From: DASPKT01 sp035627915
Lineage (GTDB): Bacteria > Pseudomonadota > Alphaproteobacteria > Azospirillales > Azospirillaceae
NCBI GenBank assembly: GCA_035627915.1
Contig: DASPKT010000145.1
Span: forward strand, 1-24,737
Length of the DNA: 24,737 nucleotides
Direction: 5' to 3'
Below, piece by piece: positions 17,295-24,614 of this stretch (its first letter is position 1; every line of letters starts with the position of its first letter). The position numbers and the translations under genes were made by a program. Under the pieces are notes generated by a model that saw only the letters and a program-made list of their open reading frames with translations, was not told the origin of the DNA and did not search any database.

Positions 17295-18815
17295 ATGGCC
17301 CGGGGCCTGGGTGCCACGATCGGGCGCGGCTTGTTGGCGGTCATCGACGCCTTCCTGCCGCCGGACGTCCGCGCCCCGCGCGGCGACGAGCGCGAGCGGC
17401 TGCGCTACCGCGGCTTCATCCGCGCCACCCTGCTGATCTTCGTCGGCATGCTGGTCATCATCGCGCTGACCGCGAACGCGCGCGGCTCGGTGCTGCACCC
17501 GGAACCGGCGCTGTGGGCGCTCTACGCCCTCATCATGCTGGCCAACCTGGTGCTGGTGCGGTTCAGCGGCCGCGCCTTCCTGGTCAACGTCATCAACAAC
17601 TTCCTGGGGCTGCTGATGATGGCGGCCCTGCTGCACACGACGGGCGGCGTGTCCTCACCCTACCTGCCGCTGTTCCTGGGCGGCATCGCCGTCACCTCCA
17701 ACTTCGGCGGCATGCGGCCGATCATGACCGTCATGGGCTGCTTCATCCTGATGGTGAGCGGCGTCTACCTGGCGCAGGTGGAGGGCTGGGGCTGGACGGC
17801 GCCGCCGCCGCCGGACCACCGCTTCCGCTTCGGCTTCCTCTTGACGGCGGCCTTCCTGGTGCTGCTGGGCAGCGTGTCGGCCCAGCTGGCGCGCACCCGC
17901 GGCAGCACGCTGCTGCGCCGGGCGCGCGACCAGGCGGAGGCGGGGCGGCGGGCGGCGGAGGCCGCGCGCGGCGAGGCGGAGCGGGCGCTGGCCGACCTGC
18001 GCGAGGCGCAGCGCCACCTGATCCTGTCGGAGAAGATGGCCTCGCTGGGCGGCCTCGTCGCCGGGGTGGCGCACGAGGTCAACACGCCGGTGGGGCTGGC
18101 CGTGACCGGCGCCTCCCAGCTCACCATCGAGACCGACCGGGTGCGGGCGCTGATGGCGGAGGGCAGGCTTAAGCGCTCCGACCTGCAGGAATATCTCGAC
18201 ACGGTGGCGGAGCTGGGCCGGCTGATCCAGGCCAACAGCGGCCGCGCCGCCCGCCTCATCCAGTCCTTCAAGGAGGTGGCGGTCGACCAGTCCAGCGGCG
18301 AGCGGCGCGCCTTCGACCTGGCGGCCTACGTGGGCGAGGTGGTGGCGAGCCTCGCCCCGCAGCTGCGCCGCACCGGCCACCGGGTCGCGGTGGAGGTCGG
18401 CGAGGGCATCGTGGTGGACGGCTATCCCGGCCCCTTCGCCCAGGTGCTGACCAACCTCGTCATGAACTCCGTCATGCACGGCTACGCAGAGGGGCAGTCC
18501 GGCACCTTCACGGTGGCCGCGCGCCGGGTCGGCGACGCGCTGGTGGAGCTGATCTACCGCGACGACGGGCGCGGCATCCCGAAGCCCCTGTGGAACCGCG
18601 TCTTCGACCCCTTCTTCACCACCCGGCGCGGGACGGGGGGCAGCGGGCTCGGCCTGCACCTCGTCTACAACATCGTCACCGGCCCCATGGGCGGGCGGGT
18701 GGAGGTCGGCGACGCCCCCGGCGGCGGCGCCCGCTTCACCCTGGTCTTCCCCGTCACCGCCCCCCGGCAGGAGGAGCGGCGGGAGGAGGCGGAGGAGCCC
18801 GCGGCGGTCCATTAG
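17295..18815 (+). CDS. Orphan membrane sensor histidine kinase
   Basis: 506 residues. Six hydrophobic segments fall at about 42-60, 71-90, 96-114, 121-135, 142-160 and 178-198, a helical linker at 205-245, then a transmitter. The H box is LVAGVAHEVNTPVG (H260), a variant with NTPVG in place of the usual NPL. The N box is NLVMNSVMHGY, G1 DDGRGIP, F FDPFFTT, and G2 GGSGLGLHLVYN, so the ATPase core looks intact. In the membrane part TGGVSSPYLPLF resembles the TGGxxNPF quinone-site segment of RegB/ActS-type redox sensors. No response regulator lies nearby. The ATG at 17295 fits the membrane topology; a GTG near 17270 preceded by GGGGGGA is an alternative. Confidence 0.88.
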   Translation: MARGLGATIGRGLLAVIDAFLPPDVRAPRGDERERLRYRGFIRATLLIFVGMLVIIALTANARGSVLHPEPALWALYALIMLANLVLVRFSGRAFLVNVINNFLGLLMMAALLHTTGGVSSPYLPLFLGGIAVTSNFGGMRPIMTVMGCFILMVSGVYLAQVEGWGWTAPPPPDHRFRFGFLLTAAFLVLLGSVSAQLARTRGSTLLRRARDQAEAGRRAAEAARGEAERALADLREAQRHLILSEKMASLGGLVAGVAHEVNTPVGLAVTGASQLTIETDRVRALMAEGRLKRSDLQEYLDTVAELGRLIQANSGRAARLIQSFKEVAVDQSSGERRAFDLAAYVGEVVASLAPQLRRTGHRVAVEVGEGIVVDGYPGPFAQVLTNLVMNSVMHGYAEGQSGTFTVAARRVGDALVELIYRDDGRGIPKPLWNRVFDPFFTTRRGTGGSGLGLHLVYNIVTGPMGGRVEVGDAPGGGARFTLVFPVTAPRQEERREEAEEPAAVH

Positions 18816-18956
18816 CGTCCTTCGGGGGAGGTGCATCCCCGTAAGGGCTACCGAGGCGGCGCCGCCCGACCTTGCGCCGCACAATGGAGTCCGCCTAACC
18901 TGTCCCTCCCGCCAAGCCGGGCGTCCAAGAACTAAGATCCTTGAGGAGGAAGTGCC

Positions 18957-20129
18957 ATGGTCGATGTCGTCATCACCGGTGCGGCGCGCACGCCGATCGG
19001 TGCCTTCAACGGCGCGCTGAGCGGCGTGCCCGCGCACGTTCTCGGCGAGGTCGCCATCCGCGAGGCGCTCTCCCGCTCCCGGGTCGAGGCCGGCGAGGTC
19101 AACGAGGTGGTGCTGGGCCAGGTGCTGACCGCCGGCGCCGGCCAGAACCCGGCGCGCCAGGCCGCCATCGCCTGCGGCATCCCGGTCGAGCGCACCGCCT
19201 ACGGCATCAACCAGCTCTGCGGCTCCGGCCTGCGCACGGTGGCCCTCGGCTACCAGGCGGTGAAGCTGGGCGACGCCGACATCGTGGTCGCCGGCGGCAT
19301 GGAGAGCATGAGCCTGGCGCCGCATGCCGTGCACCTGCGCAACGGCACCAAGATGGGCGACACGGCCATGGTCGACACCATGATCAAGGACGGCCTGTGG
19401 GACGCCTTCAACGGCTACCACATGGGCGGCACGGCCGAGAACGTCGCGGAGAAGTGGCAGATCACCCGCGAGCAGCAGGACGAGTTCGCCGCCGGCAGCC
19501 AGAACAAGGCCGAGGCGGCGATGAAGGCGGGCCGCTTCAAGGACGAGATCGCGGCGGTGAAGATCGCCGGCCGCAAGGGCGAGGTCATCGTCGACACCGA
19601 CGAGTATCCCAAGCACGGCACGACCGTGGAGTCCCTGCAGAAGCTGCGCCCGGCCTTCCGCAAGGACGGCACGGTCACCGCGGGCAACGCGTCGGGCATC
19701 AACGACGGCGCCGCGGCGCTGGTGCTGATGAGCGCCGACAACGCCGCCAAGCGCGGCCTCGCGCCCCTGGCCCGCATCGTCTCCTGGGCGACCGTCGGCG
19801 TCGACCCGGCGATCATGGGCTCCGGCCCCATCCCGGCCAGCCGCGAGGCGCTGCGCAAGGCCGGCTGGAAGGCCGAGGACCTGGACCTGATCGAGGCCAA
19901 CGAGGCCTTCGCCGCCCAGGCCTGCGCCGTCAACAAGGACCTGGGCTGGGACACCTCCCGGGTCAACGTCAACGGCGGCGCCATCGCGCTCGGCCACCCG
20001 ATCGGCGCCAGCGGCGCCCGCGTGCTGGTGACGCTGCTGCACGAGATGCAGAAGCGCGACGCCAAGAAGGGCCTCGCCACCCTCTGCATCGGCGGCGGCA
20101 TGGGCATCGCCCTCTGCGTCGAGCGCTGA
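18957..20129 (+). CDS. phaA: Acetyl-CoA acetyltransferase (beta-ketothiolase)
   Basis: A biosynthetic thiolase that condenses two acetyl-CoA into acetoacetyl-CoA, the first step of PHB synthesis; it can also act in ketone-body and butyrate routes. Active-site residues are C88 in INQLCGSGLR, H347 in GGAIALGHPIGASGAR and C377 in LCIGGGMGIAL, matching C89, H348 and C378 of the Zoogloea enzyme. Length is 390 residues. The start ATG at 18957 has a strong GAGGAGGAA Shine-Dalgarno. The stop codon is built into a palindrome and a terminator follows, so phaB downstream is probably transcribed mainly on its own. Confidence 0.95.
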   Translation: MVDVVITGAARTPIGAFNGALSGVPAHVLGEVAIREALSRSRVEAGEVNEVVLGQVLTAGAGQNPARQAAIACGIPVERTAYGINQLCGSGLRTVALGYQAVKLGDADIVVAGGMESMSLAPHAVHLRNGTKMGDTAMVDTMIKDGLWDAFNGYHMGGTAENVAEKWQITREQQDEFAAGSQNKAEAAMKAGRFKDEIAAVKIAGRKGEVIVDTDEYPKHGTTVESLQKLRPAFRKDGTVTAGNASGINDGAAALVLMSADNAAKRGLAPLARIVSWATVGVDPAIMGSGPIPASREALRKAGWKAEDLDLIEANEAFAAQACAVNKDLGWDTSRVNVNGGAIALGHPIGASGARVLVTLLHEMQKRDAKKGLATLCIGGGMGIALCVER

Positions 20130-20146
20130 TCCCGCAGGCGGGATCA
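20127..20146. other. Palindrome overlapping the phaA stop codon
   Basis: TGATCCCGCAGGCGGGATCA is a perfect inverted repeat with 9-nt arms and a 2-nt centre whose first three bases are the phaA TGA stop. It directly precedes the terminator hairpin and may help block 3' exonuclease or ribosome passage. Confidence 0.6.
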
Positions 20147-20151
20147 TGAGC

Positions 20152-20190
20152 AGGGGCCGGAGGGGGTAACCCTTCCGGCCCCTTTCTCTT
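20152..20190 (+). terminator. Intrinsic terminator between phaA and phaB
   Basis: A 13-bp GC-rich stem (20152-20164 with 20170-20183, one bulged T) is followed by TTTCTCTT. It lies 22 nt after phaA and about 125 nt before phaB, so phaB needs its own promoter or read-through. I could not pick a convincing phaB promoter in the remaining 120 nt. Confidence 0.75.
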
Positions 20191-20314
20191 GCGAAAAGGG
20201 GTGCCGCTTGCGCGGATGACGTGCACGTAAAGGCCAAGTCCCTGTGGCGCACCGGGCTTGGGTGCCGCTATCATCCCCGTCCGGTCCATAACACACCAAT
20301 CCGGGGGGAAAAGA

Positions 20315-21037
20315 ATGGCACGAGTGGCACTTGTTACCGGCGGCACCCGCGGCATCGGCGAGGCGATCTCGGTCGGCCTCAAGAACGCCGGCTACACGGT
20401 CGCGGCCAACTATGCGGGCAATGACGAGAAGGCGCGGGAATTCACCAGCCGCACCGGGATCAAGGCCTACAAGTTCGACGTCGGCAACTTCGAGGCGGTG
20501 ACCGCCGCGGTGGCGCAGATCGAGAAGGATCTCGGCCCCGTCGACATCGTCGTCAACAACGCCGGCATCACCCGCGACGGCGTGATGCACCGCATGACCC
20601 TCGAGCAGTGGCAGGAGGTCATCCAGACCAACCTGACCTCCTGCTTCAACGTCTGCCGCGCCGTCATCGACGGGATGCGCAACCGCGGCTTCGGCCGCAT
20701 CGTCAACATCGGCTCCATCAACGGCCAGGCCGGCCAGTACGGCCAGGTGAACTACGCCGCCGCCAAGTCGGGCATCCACGGCTTCACCAAGGCGCTGGCG
20801 CAGGAGGGTGCGGCCAAGGGCATCACCGTCAACGCCATCGCGCCCGGCTACATCGACACCGACATGGTGCGCGCGGTGCCGCCGAACGTGCTGGAGAAGA
20901 TCGTCGCCAAGGTCCCGGTCGGCCGCCTCGGCAAGGCCGAGGAGATCGCCCGCGGCGTGCTGTTCCTGGTCGCCGACGACGCCGGCTTCATCACCGGTTC
21001 CACGCTGTCGATCAACGGCGGCCAGCACATGTACTGA
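20315..21037 (+). CDS. phaB: Acetoacetyl-CoA reductase
   Basis: An NADPH-dependent short-chain dehydrogenase that reduces acetoacetyl-CoA to (R)-3-hydroxybutyryl-CoA, the monomer for PHB synthase. The 240 residues carry the TGGTRGIG cofactor loop (residues 8-15), NNAG (81-84) and the catalytic S134, Y147 and K151. INGQAGQYGQVNYAAAKSG is the signature region of PhaB, as opposed to general FabG proteins. The ATG at 20315 lies behind GGGGGGAAAAG; the upstream in-frame ATG at 20258 would add 19 non-homologous residues. It pairs with phaA upstream. FabG-like activity is a less likely alternative. Confidence 0.94.
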   Translation: MARVALVTGGTRGIGEAISVGLKNAGYTVAANYAGNDEKAREFTSRTGIKAYKFDVGNFEAVTAAVAQIEKDLGPVDIVVNNAGITRDGVMHRMTLEQWQEVIQTNLTSCFNVCRAVIDGMRNRGFGRIVNIGSINGQAGQYGQVNYAAAKSGIHGFTKALAQEGAAKGITVNAIAPGYIDTDMVRAVPPNVLEKIVAKVPVGRLGKAEEIARGVLFLVADDAGFITGSTLSINGGQHMY

Positions 21038-21049
21038 GGCGGCACCCCG

Positions 21050-21210
21050 CCCTCTTCCCCCGCGGGAGAGGGCAGGGGCCCGCGGCGCAGCCGTGGGAGG
21101 GGTGAGGGGGCCTTGCAGGGCTCCCCCGCCCCGGCCCGCCGGCTTCACACCCCCTCACCCTCCCATTGCCGAGGCAATGGGTCCCTCCCCCTCCCGCAAG
21201 GGGAGAGGGC
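21050..21210. repeat. Inverted pair of ~60-nt dispersed repeats, family 3
   Basis: Copy 1 (21050-21112) runs from CCCTCTTCCCCCGCGGGAG to TGGGAGGGGTGAGGGGG. Copy 2 (21151-21210) is its inverted partner: its complement runs from CCCTCTCCCCTTGCGGGAG to TGGGAGGGTGAGGGGG. The two share both ends and differ mainly in the central palindrome (GCGGCGCAGCCG against ATTGCCTCGGCAAT). They are about 38 nt apart, fill the phaB-to-Nudix spacer and could form one large imperfect hairpin. Confidence 0.72.
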
Positions 21211-21222
21211 AGCCAGGCAGAG

Positions 21223-21672
21223 ATGCCCCACGAATACCCCGACCATCCCCGCGTCGGCGTCGGCGTGATCGTCCGCAAGGGCGACGCGGTGCTGCTGGTG
21301 CAGCGGGGCAAGCCGCCCGGCCAGGGCGAGTGGAGCCTGCCCGGCGGCAGCCAGGAGCTGGGCGAGACGCTGGCCGAGACGGCGTTGCGCGAAGTGCTGG
21401 AGGAGACCGGCATCGTCGCGCGGGCGGCGGGCGTGCTGACCGCCGTGGACAATGTCGAGCGCGACGCGCAGGGCCGCGTGCGCTTCCACTACACCATCGT
21501 CGACGTGCTGGCCGACTGGGTCTCCGGGGAGCCGGTGCCGGGCGACGACGCGCTGGCCGCCCGCTGGGCCACGCCGGCGGAGTGGCGCGACTTGGTCGCT
21601 TGGCCGCCGCTGCTCGAGGTGCTGGAGCTGGCGCTGCTGCGCCGGGCGGAGGAGGCGCCGGCGGGCGGGTGA
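21223..21672 (+). CDS. Nudix hydrolase
   Basis: A pyrophosphohydrolase of 149 residues acting on a nucleoside diphosphate linked to another group. The Nudix box is complete: G42-x5-E48-x7-REVLEETGI (about residues 42-64), with a preceding QGEWSLPGG strand-turn that is typical of the ADP-ribose/NADH-like and MutT-like branches. The ATG at 21223 starts just before the conserved first strand (RVGVGVIVRKGDAVLLVQRG). Only a weak AGGCAG precedes it. An in-frame ATG at 21166 lies inside the repeat and is rejected. The substrate cannot be told. The exporter gene follows after about 80 nt on the same strand. Confidence 0.9.
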   Translation: MPHEYPDHPRVGVGVIVRKGDAVLLVQRGKPPGQGEWSLPGGSQELGETLAETALREVLEETGIVARAAGVLTAVDNVERDAQGRVRFHYTIVDVLADWVSGEPVPGDDALAARWATPAEWRDLVAWPPLLEVLELALLRRAEEAPAGG

Positions 21673-21751
21673 TATGCCGCCATGCCGCTTGACGCTCGCC
21701 GCCGCGCGGGACTTTGCTGCGGCGGTTCCCGCTGCATCCCGTGCCCGTGCC

Positions 21752-22651
21752 ATGACCGCCGCCGTCTCCGCTCCGCCCGCTTCCGTCCGCCGCGCCACGC
21801 TGGTGGGGGCCTCCGCCATCCTGATGTGGGCGTCGCTGGCGCTGCTGACCGGCATCGCCGGGCCGGTGCCGCCGTTCCAGCTGGTCGCCATGACCTTCGG
21901 GCTGGGCGGGCTGCTGGGCATCGCCGTGCTGGCGCTGGCCGGGCGGCGGCCGCTGGCGGCGCTGCGCCAGCCGCCGCGGGTCTGGCTGCTGGGGGTGGGC
22001 GGGCTGTTCGGCTACCACTTCCTCTTCTTCATGGCGCTGCAGACCGCGCCGGCGGCCGAGGCCAACCTCATCAACTATCTCTGGCCGCTGCTGATCGTGC
22101 TGTTCGCCGGCCTGCTGCCGGGGGAGCGGCTGGGGCTGCCGCAGCTGGGCGGGGCGGCGCTGGGGCTCCTGGGCACGCTGCTGCTGGTGACCGGCGGGCA
22201 GGGGCTGACGGTCAGGGCGGAGTACCTGCCGGGCTACCTGGCGGCCTTCGCCTGCGGCGTCACCTGGGCCGGCTATTCCGTGCTGTCGCGCCGCTTCGGC
22301 GAGGTGCCGACGGAGGCGGTGGCCTTCTTCTGCCTGGCGACCTCCGCCCTGGCAGCGCTCTGCCACCTGTCGTTCGAGGCGACCGCCTGGCCGCAGGGGG
22401 CCGCCGCCTGGGCCTCGGTGCTGGCGATGGGCGTCGGCCCGGTCGGCGCCGCCTTCTTCGTCTGGGACGTCGGCATGAAGCGCGGCGACATCCACACGCT
22501 GGGCGCGCTCAGCTACGCCACGCCGCTGATGTCCACCCTGCTGCTGATCCTGGCCGGCCGGGCCCAGGGCTCCTGGACCGTCTGGGCCGCCTGCGCCCTC
22601 ATCGTCGGCGGCGCGCTGGTGGCGTCCCGCGGCCTAGCGAAGCGCGGCTGA
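21752..22651 (+). CDS. EamA/DMT-family exporter, YddG-like
   Basis: An inner-membrane transporter of 299 residues with about ten hydrophobic segments arranged as two EamA repeats. It resembles E. coli YddG, an aromatic amino-acid exporter, by RATLVGASAILMWASLALL at the N terminus, AANLINYLWPLLIVLFA mid-protein (YddG: MVNYLWPSLTILFA), CGVTWAGYSVLSRRF, and the VWDVGMKRGDIHTLGALSYA region (YddG: AWNVGILHGN). The aromatic substrate is inferred from that likeness only. The ATG at 21752 is the first codon of the conserved region; the open frame upstream overlaps the Nudix gene in another frame. It converges on the methyltransferase gene with 3 nt between stops. Confidence 0.85.
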   Translation: MTAAVSAPPASVRRATLVGASAILMWASLALLTGIAGPVPPFQLVAMTFGLGGLLGIAVLALAGRRPLAALRQPPRVWLLGVGGLFGYHFLFFMALQTAPAAEANLINYLWPLLIVLFAGLLPGERLGLPQLGGAALGLLGTLLLVTGGQGLTVRAEYLPGYLAAFACGVTWAGYSVLSRRFGEVPTEAVAFFCLATSALAALCHLSFEATAWPQGAAAWASVLAMGVGPVGAAFFVWDVGMKRGDIHTLGALSYATPLMSTLLLILAGRAQGSWTVWAACALIVGGALVASRGLAKRG

Positions 22652-22654
22652 GCC

Positions 22655-23419
22655 TCAACCCGCCTCCGGCTCCCCGTCGCGCTCGGCGGCGATGCGGGTG
22701 AAGGCGGGCTGGGCGACGGGGGCGACCAAGCGGCGGCGCACCTTGACCGGCTGGCGGCCCGTCGTGGCGTAGATCTGCTTGCTGGCCTCCACGATCTGCA
22801 CCCCGGCGAAGGTCTTCAGCCAGCGCGAGCCCACCTCCTCCCAGGCGCCGGCGCCGGCCAGCAGGAAGCGGGAATGGACCGGCGGCATGAACAGCGCGCA
22901 GGCCTCGCGCTCCGGCACGAACATGTTGGCCTTCAGCGTGCGCCGCAGCTGCGAGGAGGAGAAGGGCGAGCCGTGGCCGAACGGCGTGCGGTCGGTGCGC
23001 GCCCAGATGCCGCGCCGGTTCGGCGCCACCGCCATCAGCCGCCCGCCGCCCGCCAGCACCCGCCAGATCTCCCGCATCATGGGGCGCAGGTGCTCGGTGA
23101 ACTCCAGCGCGTGGACCAGCAGCACCCGGTCGACCGACATGTCGGGCAGCGGCAGCTCCGACTCCTCGCCCAGCGCCACCAGGCCCGGCCCCTCGGGCGG
23201 CCAGAAGACGACGCCCTGGCCCGCCGGCATGACCGCCATCACCCGCTCCGCCTCGTCGCGGAAGGGGCGCAGGTAGGGGGTGGCGTAGCCGATGCCCAGC
23301 ACCCGCTGGCCCGACACGTCGGGCCACAGCTCCCGGATGCGGCGGCGCACCAGCCGGCGCACCACCTGGCCGAGGCCGGTCTCGTAGAACTCCCTGATGT
23401 CCACGACGTCGCTGTACAT
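22655..23419 (-). CDS. Class I SAM-dependent methyltransferase
   Basis: 254 residues. The SAM-binding glycine loop is GQRVLGIGYATPYL (~38-50). Further family features are the LLVHALEFTEHLRPMMREIWRVLAGGGRLMAVAPN segment (motifs equivalent to post-II and III; ~100-135, shown in part), typical of the Methyltransf_11 group. The C-terminal third is basic (VKVRRRLV). The substrate is unknown. The ATG at 23419 is used; a GTG at 23428 adds three residues. The gene converges on the exporter with 3 nt between stops and diverges from the radical SAM gene across 173 nt. Confidence 0.85.
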   Translation of the reverse strand: MYSDVVDIREFYETGLGQVVRRLVRRRIRELWPDVSGQRVLGIGYATPYLRPFRDEAERVMAVMPAGQGVVFWPPEGPGLVALGEESELPLPDMSVDRVLLVHALEFTEHLRPMMREIWRVLAGGGRLMAVAPNRRGIWARTDRTPFGHGSPFSSSQLRRTLKANMFVPEREACALFMPPVHSRFLLAGAGAWEEVGSRWLKTFAGVQIVEASKQIYATTGRQPVKVRRRLVAPVAQPAFTRIAAERDGEPEAG

Positions 23420-23427
23420 GGGTCCCA

Positions 23428-23528
23428 CGCTAACACGGCCGGTGCCATCCCGCTAACACGGGGGAGGGGCCGCCTGTTGCCGATTTCCGGCGGCCCATGC
23501 CCGCCCGGCCCGCTCACGCCTGCGTGAG
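23428..23528. promoter_or_regulatory. Direct and inverted repeats between methyltransferase and radical SAM genes
   Basis: An exact 11-nt direct repeat, CGCTAACACGG, occurs at 23428-23438 and 23451-23461. Further on, CTCACGC-CT-GCGTGAG (23513-23528) is a perfect palindrome with 7-bp arms, the size of a typical repressor operator. Both lie in the divergent spacer and could bind a regulator of either gene. No regulator gene is adjacent, so the assignment is inference. Confidence 0.45.
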
Positions 23529-23592
23529 ACGGGCTGGTCAGCGGACGTGCTCCGGTCCATCTTACCGGGAGCGTCCCACCAGACCGGTTGCC

Positions 23593-24558
23593 ATGTCCTC
23601 CACCGCCGCTGCCCCGCATCCCGCAGTCCGCCACCTCGACCCCGCGAAGTTCCGCGACCCCGCCGTGACCGCCAAGGGGGAGCCGCGGGCCAGCGTGGCG
23701 CTGCGCCGGCTGCGGACGCTCTGGATCAACACCGGGACGCTCTGCAACATCGCCTGCGCCAACTGCTACATCGAGAGCAGCCCGCGCAACGACGCCCTGT
23801 CCTACATCACCCGGGCCGAGGCGGCCGCCTACCTGGAGGAGATCGCCGCCGGCGGCTGGGACACCGAGGAGATCGGGCTGACCGGCGGCGAGCCCTTCAT
23901 GAACCCCGACATCGTCGGCATCCTGGAGGACGTGATGTCCCGGGGCCTGCGCTGCCTGGTGCTGACCAACGCCATGCGGCCGATGCACCGGCACAAGGCG
24001 GCGCTGCTGGACCTCAAGGCCCGCTACGGGGCGCTGCTGGCGGTCCGCGTCTCCGTCGACCATTACGGGCAGGCCGTGCACGAGGCGGAGCGGGGCCCGC
24101 GCACCTGGAAGCCGATGGTGGACGGGCTCGTCTGGCTGGCCCGCAACGGGTTCGAGCCGGCGGTGGCGGGCCGCGGCCTGTCGGGGGAGGGGCTGGCGGA
24201 GATGCGCGCCGGCTACGCCCGGCTGTTCGCCGAGCTGGGCATCTCCCTCGACGTGGACGACCCCGCCCGCCTCGTCCTGTTCCCCGAGATGGACGAGCAG
24301 GCCGACGTGCCGGAGATCAGCGTGGGCTGCTGGTCCATCCTGGGCAAGCACCCCGACCAGATGATGTGCGCCACCAGCCGCATGGTGGTGAAGCGCCGGG
24401 GGGCCGAGCGGCCCAGCGTCGTCGCCTGCACCCTGCTGCCCTACGACCCGCGCTTCGACCTGGGCCCCACCCTGGAGGGATCGCGGGGACCGGTTCCCCT
24501 GAACCACCCGCACTGCGCCAAGTTCTGCGTCCTGGGCGGGGCCAGCTGCAGCGCGTGA
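23593..24558 (+). CDS. Radical SAM protein with cysteine-rich C terminus
   Basis: 321 residues. The radical SAM cluster motif is TLCNIACANCYIE (C51-x3-C55-x2-C58), followed by GLTGGEPF (~94-101), the GGE motif that contacts SAM. Strand/helix order fits a partial TIM barrel to about residue 230. The last 76 residues carry six more cysteines (C246, C259, C279, C308, C312, C319), suggesting one or two auxiliary iron-sulfur clusters as in SPASM/twitch proteins, though the spacing does not match a SPASM pattern I can name. No precursor peptide or partner gene is seen. The ATG at 23593 precedes the conserved core; an upstream in-frame ATG at 23497 is less likely. Function unknown. Confidence 0.85.
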   Translation: MSSTAAAPHPAVRHLDPAKFRDPAVTAKGEPRASVALRRLRTLWINTGTLCNIACANCYIESSPRNDALSYITRAEAAAYLEEIAAGGWDTEEIGLTGGEPFMNPDIVGILEDVMSRGLRCLVLTNAMRPMHRHKAALLDLKARYGALLAVRVSVDHYGQAVHEAERGPRTWKPMVDGLVWLARNGFEPAVAGRGLSGEGLAEMRAGYARLFAELGISLDVDDPARLVLFPEMDEQADVPEISVGCWSILGKHPDQMMCATSRMVVKRRGAERPSVVACTLLPYDPRFDLGPTLEGSRGPVPLNHPHCAKFCVLGGASCSA

Positions 24559-24593
24559 GGGGGGGCGGGGACAGGTGCCGCTGCGGCGTGCTG

Positions 24594-24614
24594 CGTGCTT
24601 GGACAGGCTCAGCA
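24594..24614 (+). repeat. Interrupted copy of dispersed repeat family 2
   Basis: CGTGCTTGGACAGGCTCAGC (then A) matches the complement of the unit at 5101-5129 in 19 of 21 positions. The match stops abruptly at 24614: the expected TGAGGACG continuation is replaced by ACCGTC and the IS110 sequence. The repeat is therefore probably the insertion site. Confidence 0.6.

Noticed and set aside
17655..20252. An 865-codon minus-strand frame antisense to the kinase and phaA.
   Set aside because: Biased composition and no recognisable domain, while both plus-strand genes have intact catalytic motifs.
24559..24593. Possible IS1111-type right end with its guide RNA in this spacer.
   Set aside because: The repeat match at 24594-24614 places the element boundary after 24614, leaving only ~10 nt beyond the transposase stop, too short for such an RNA.
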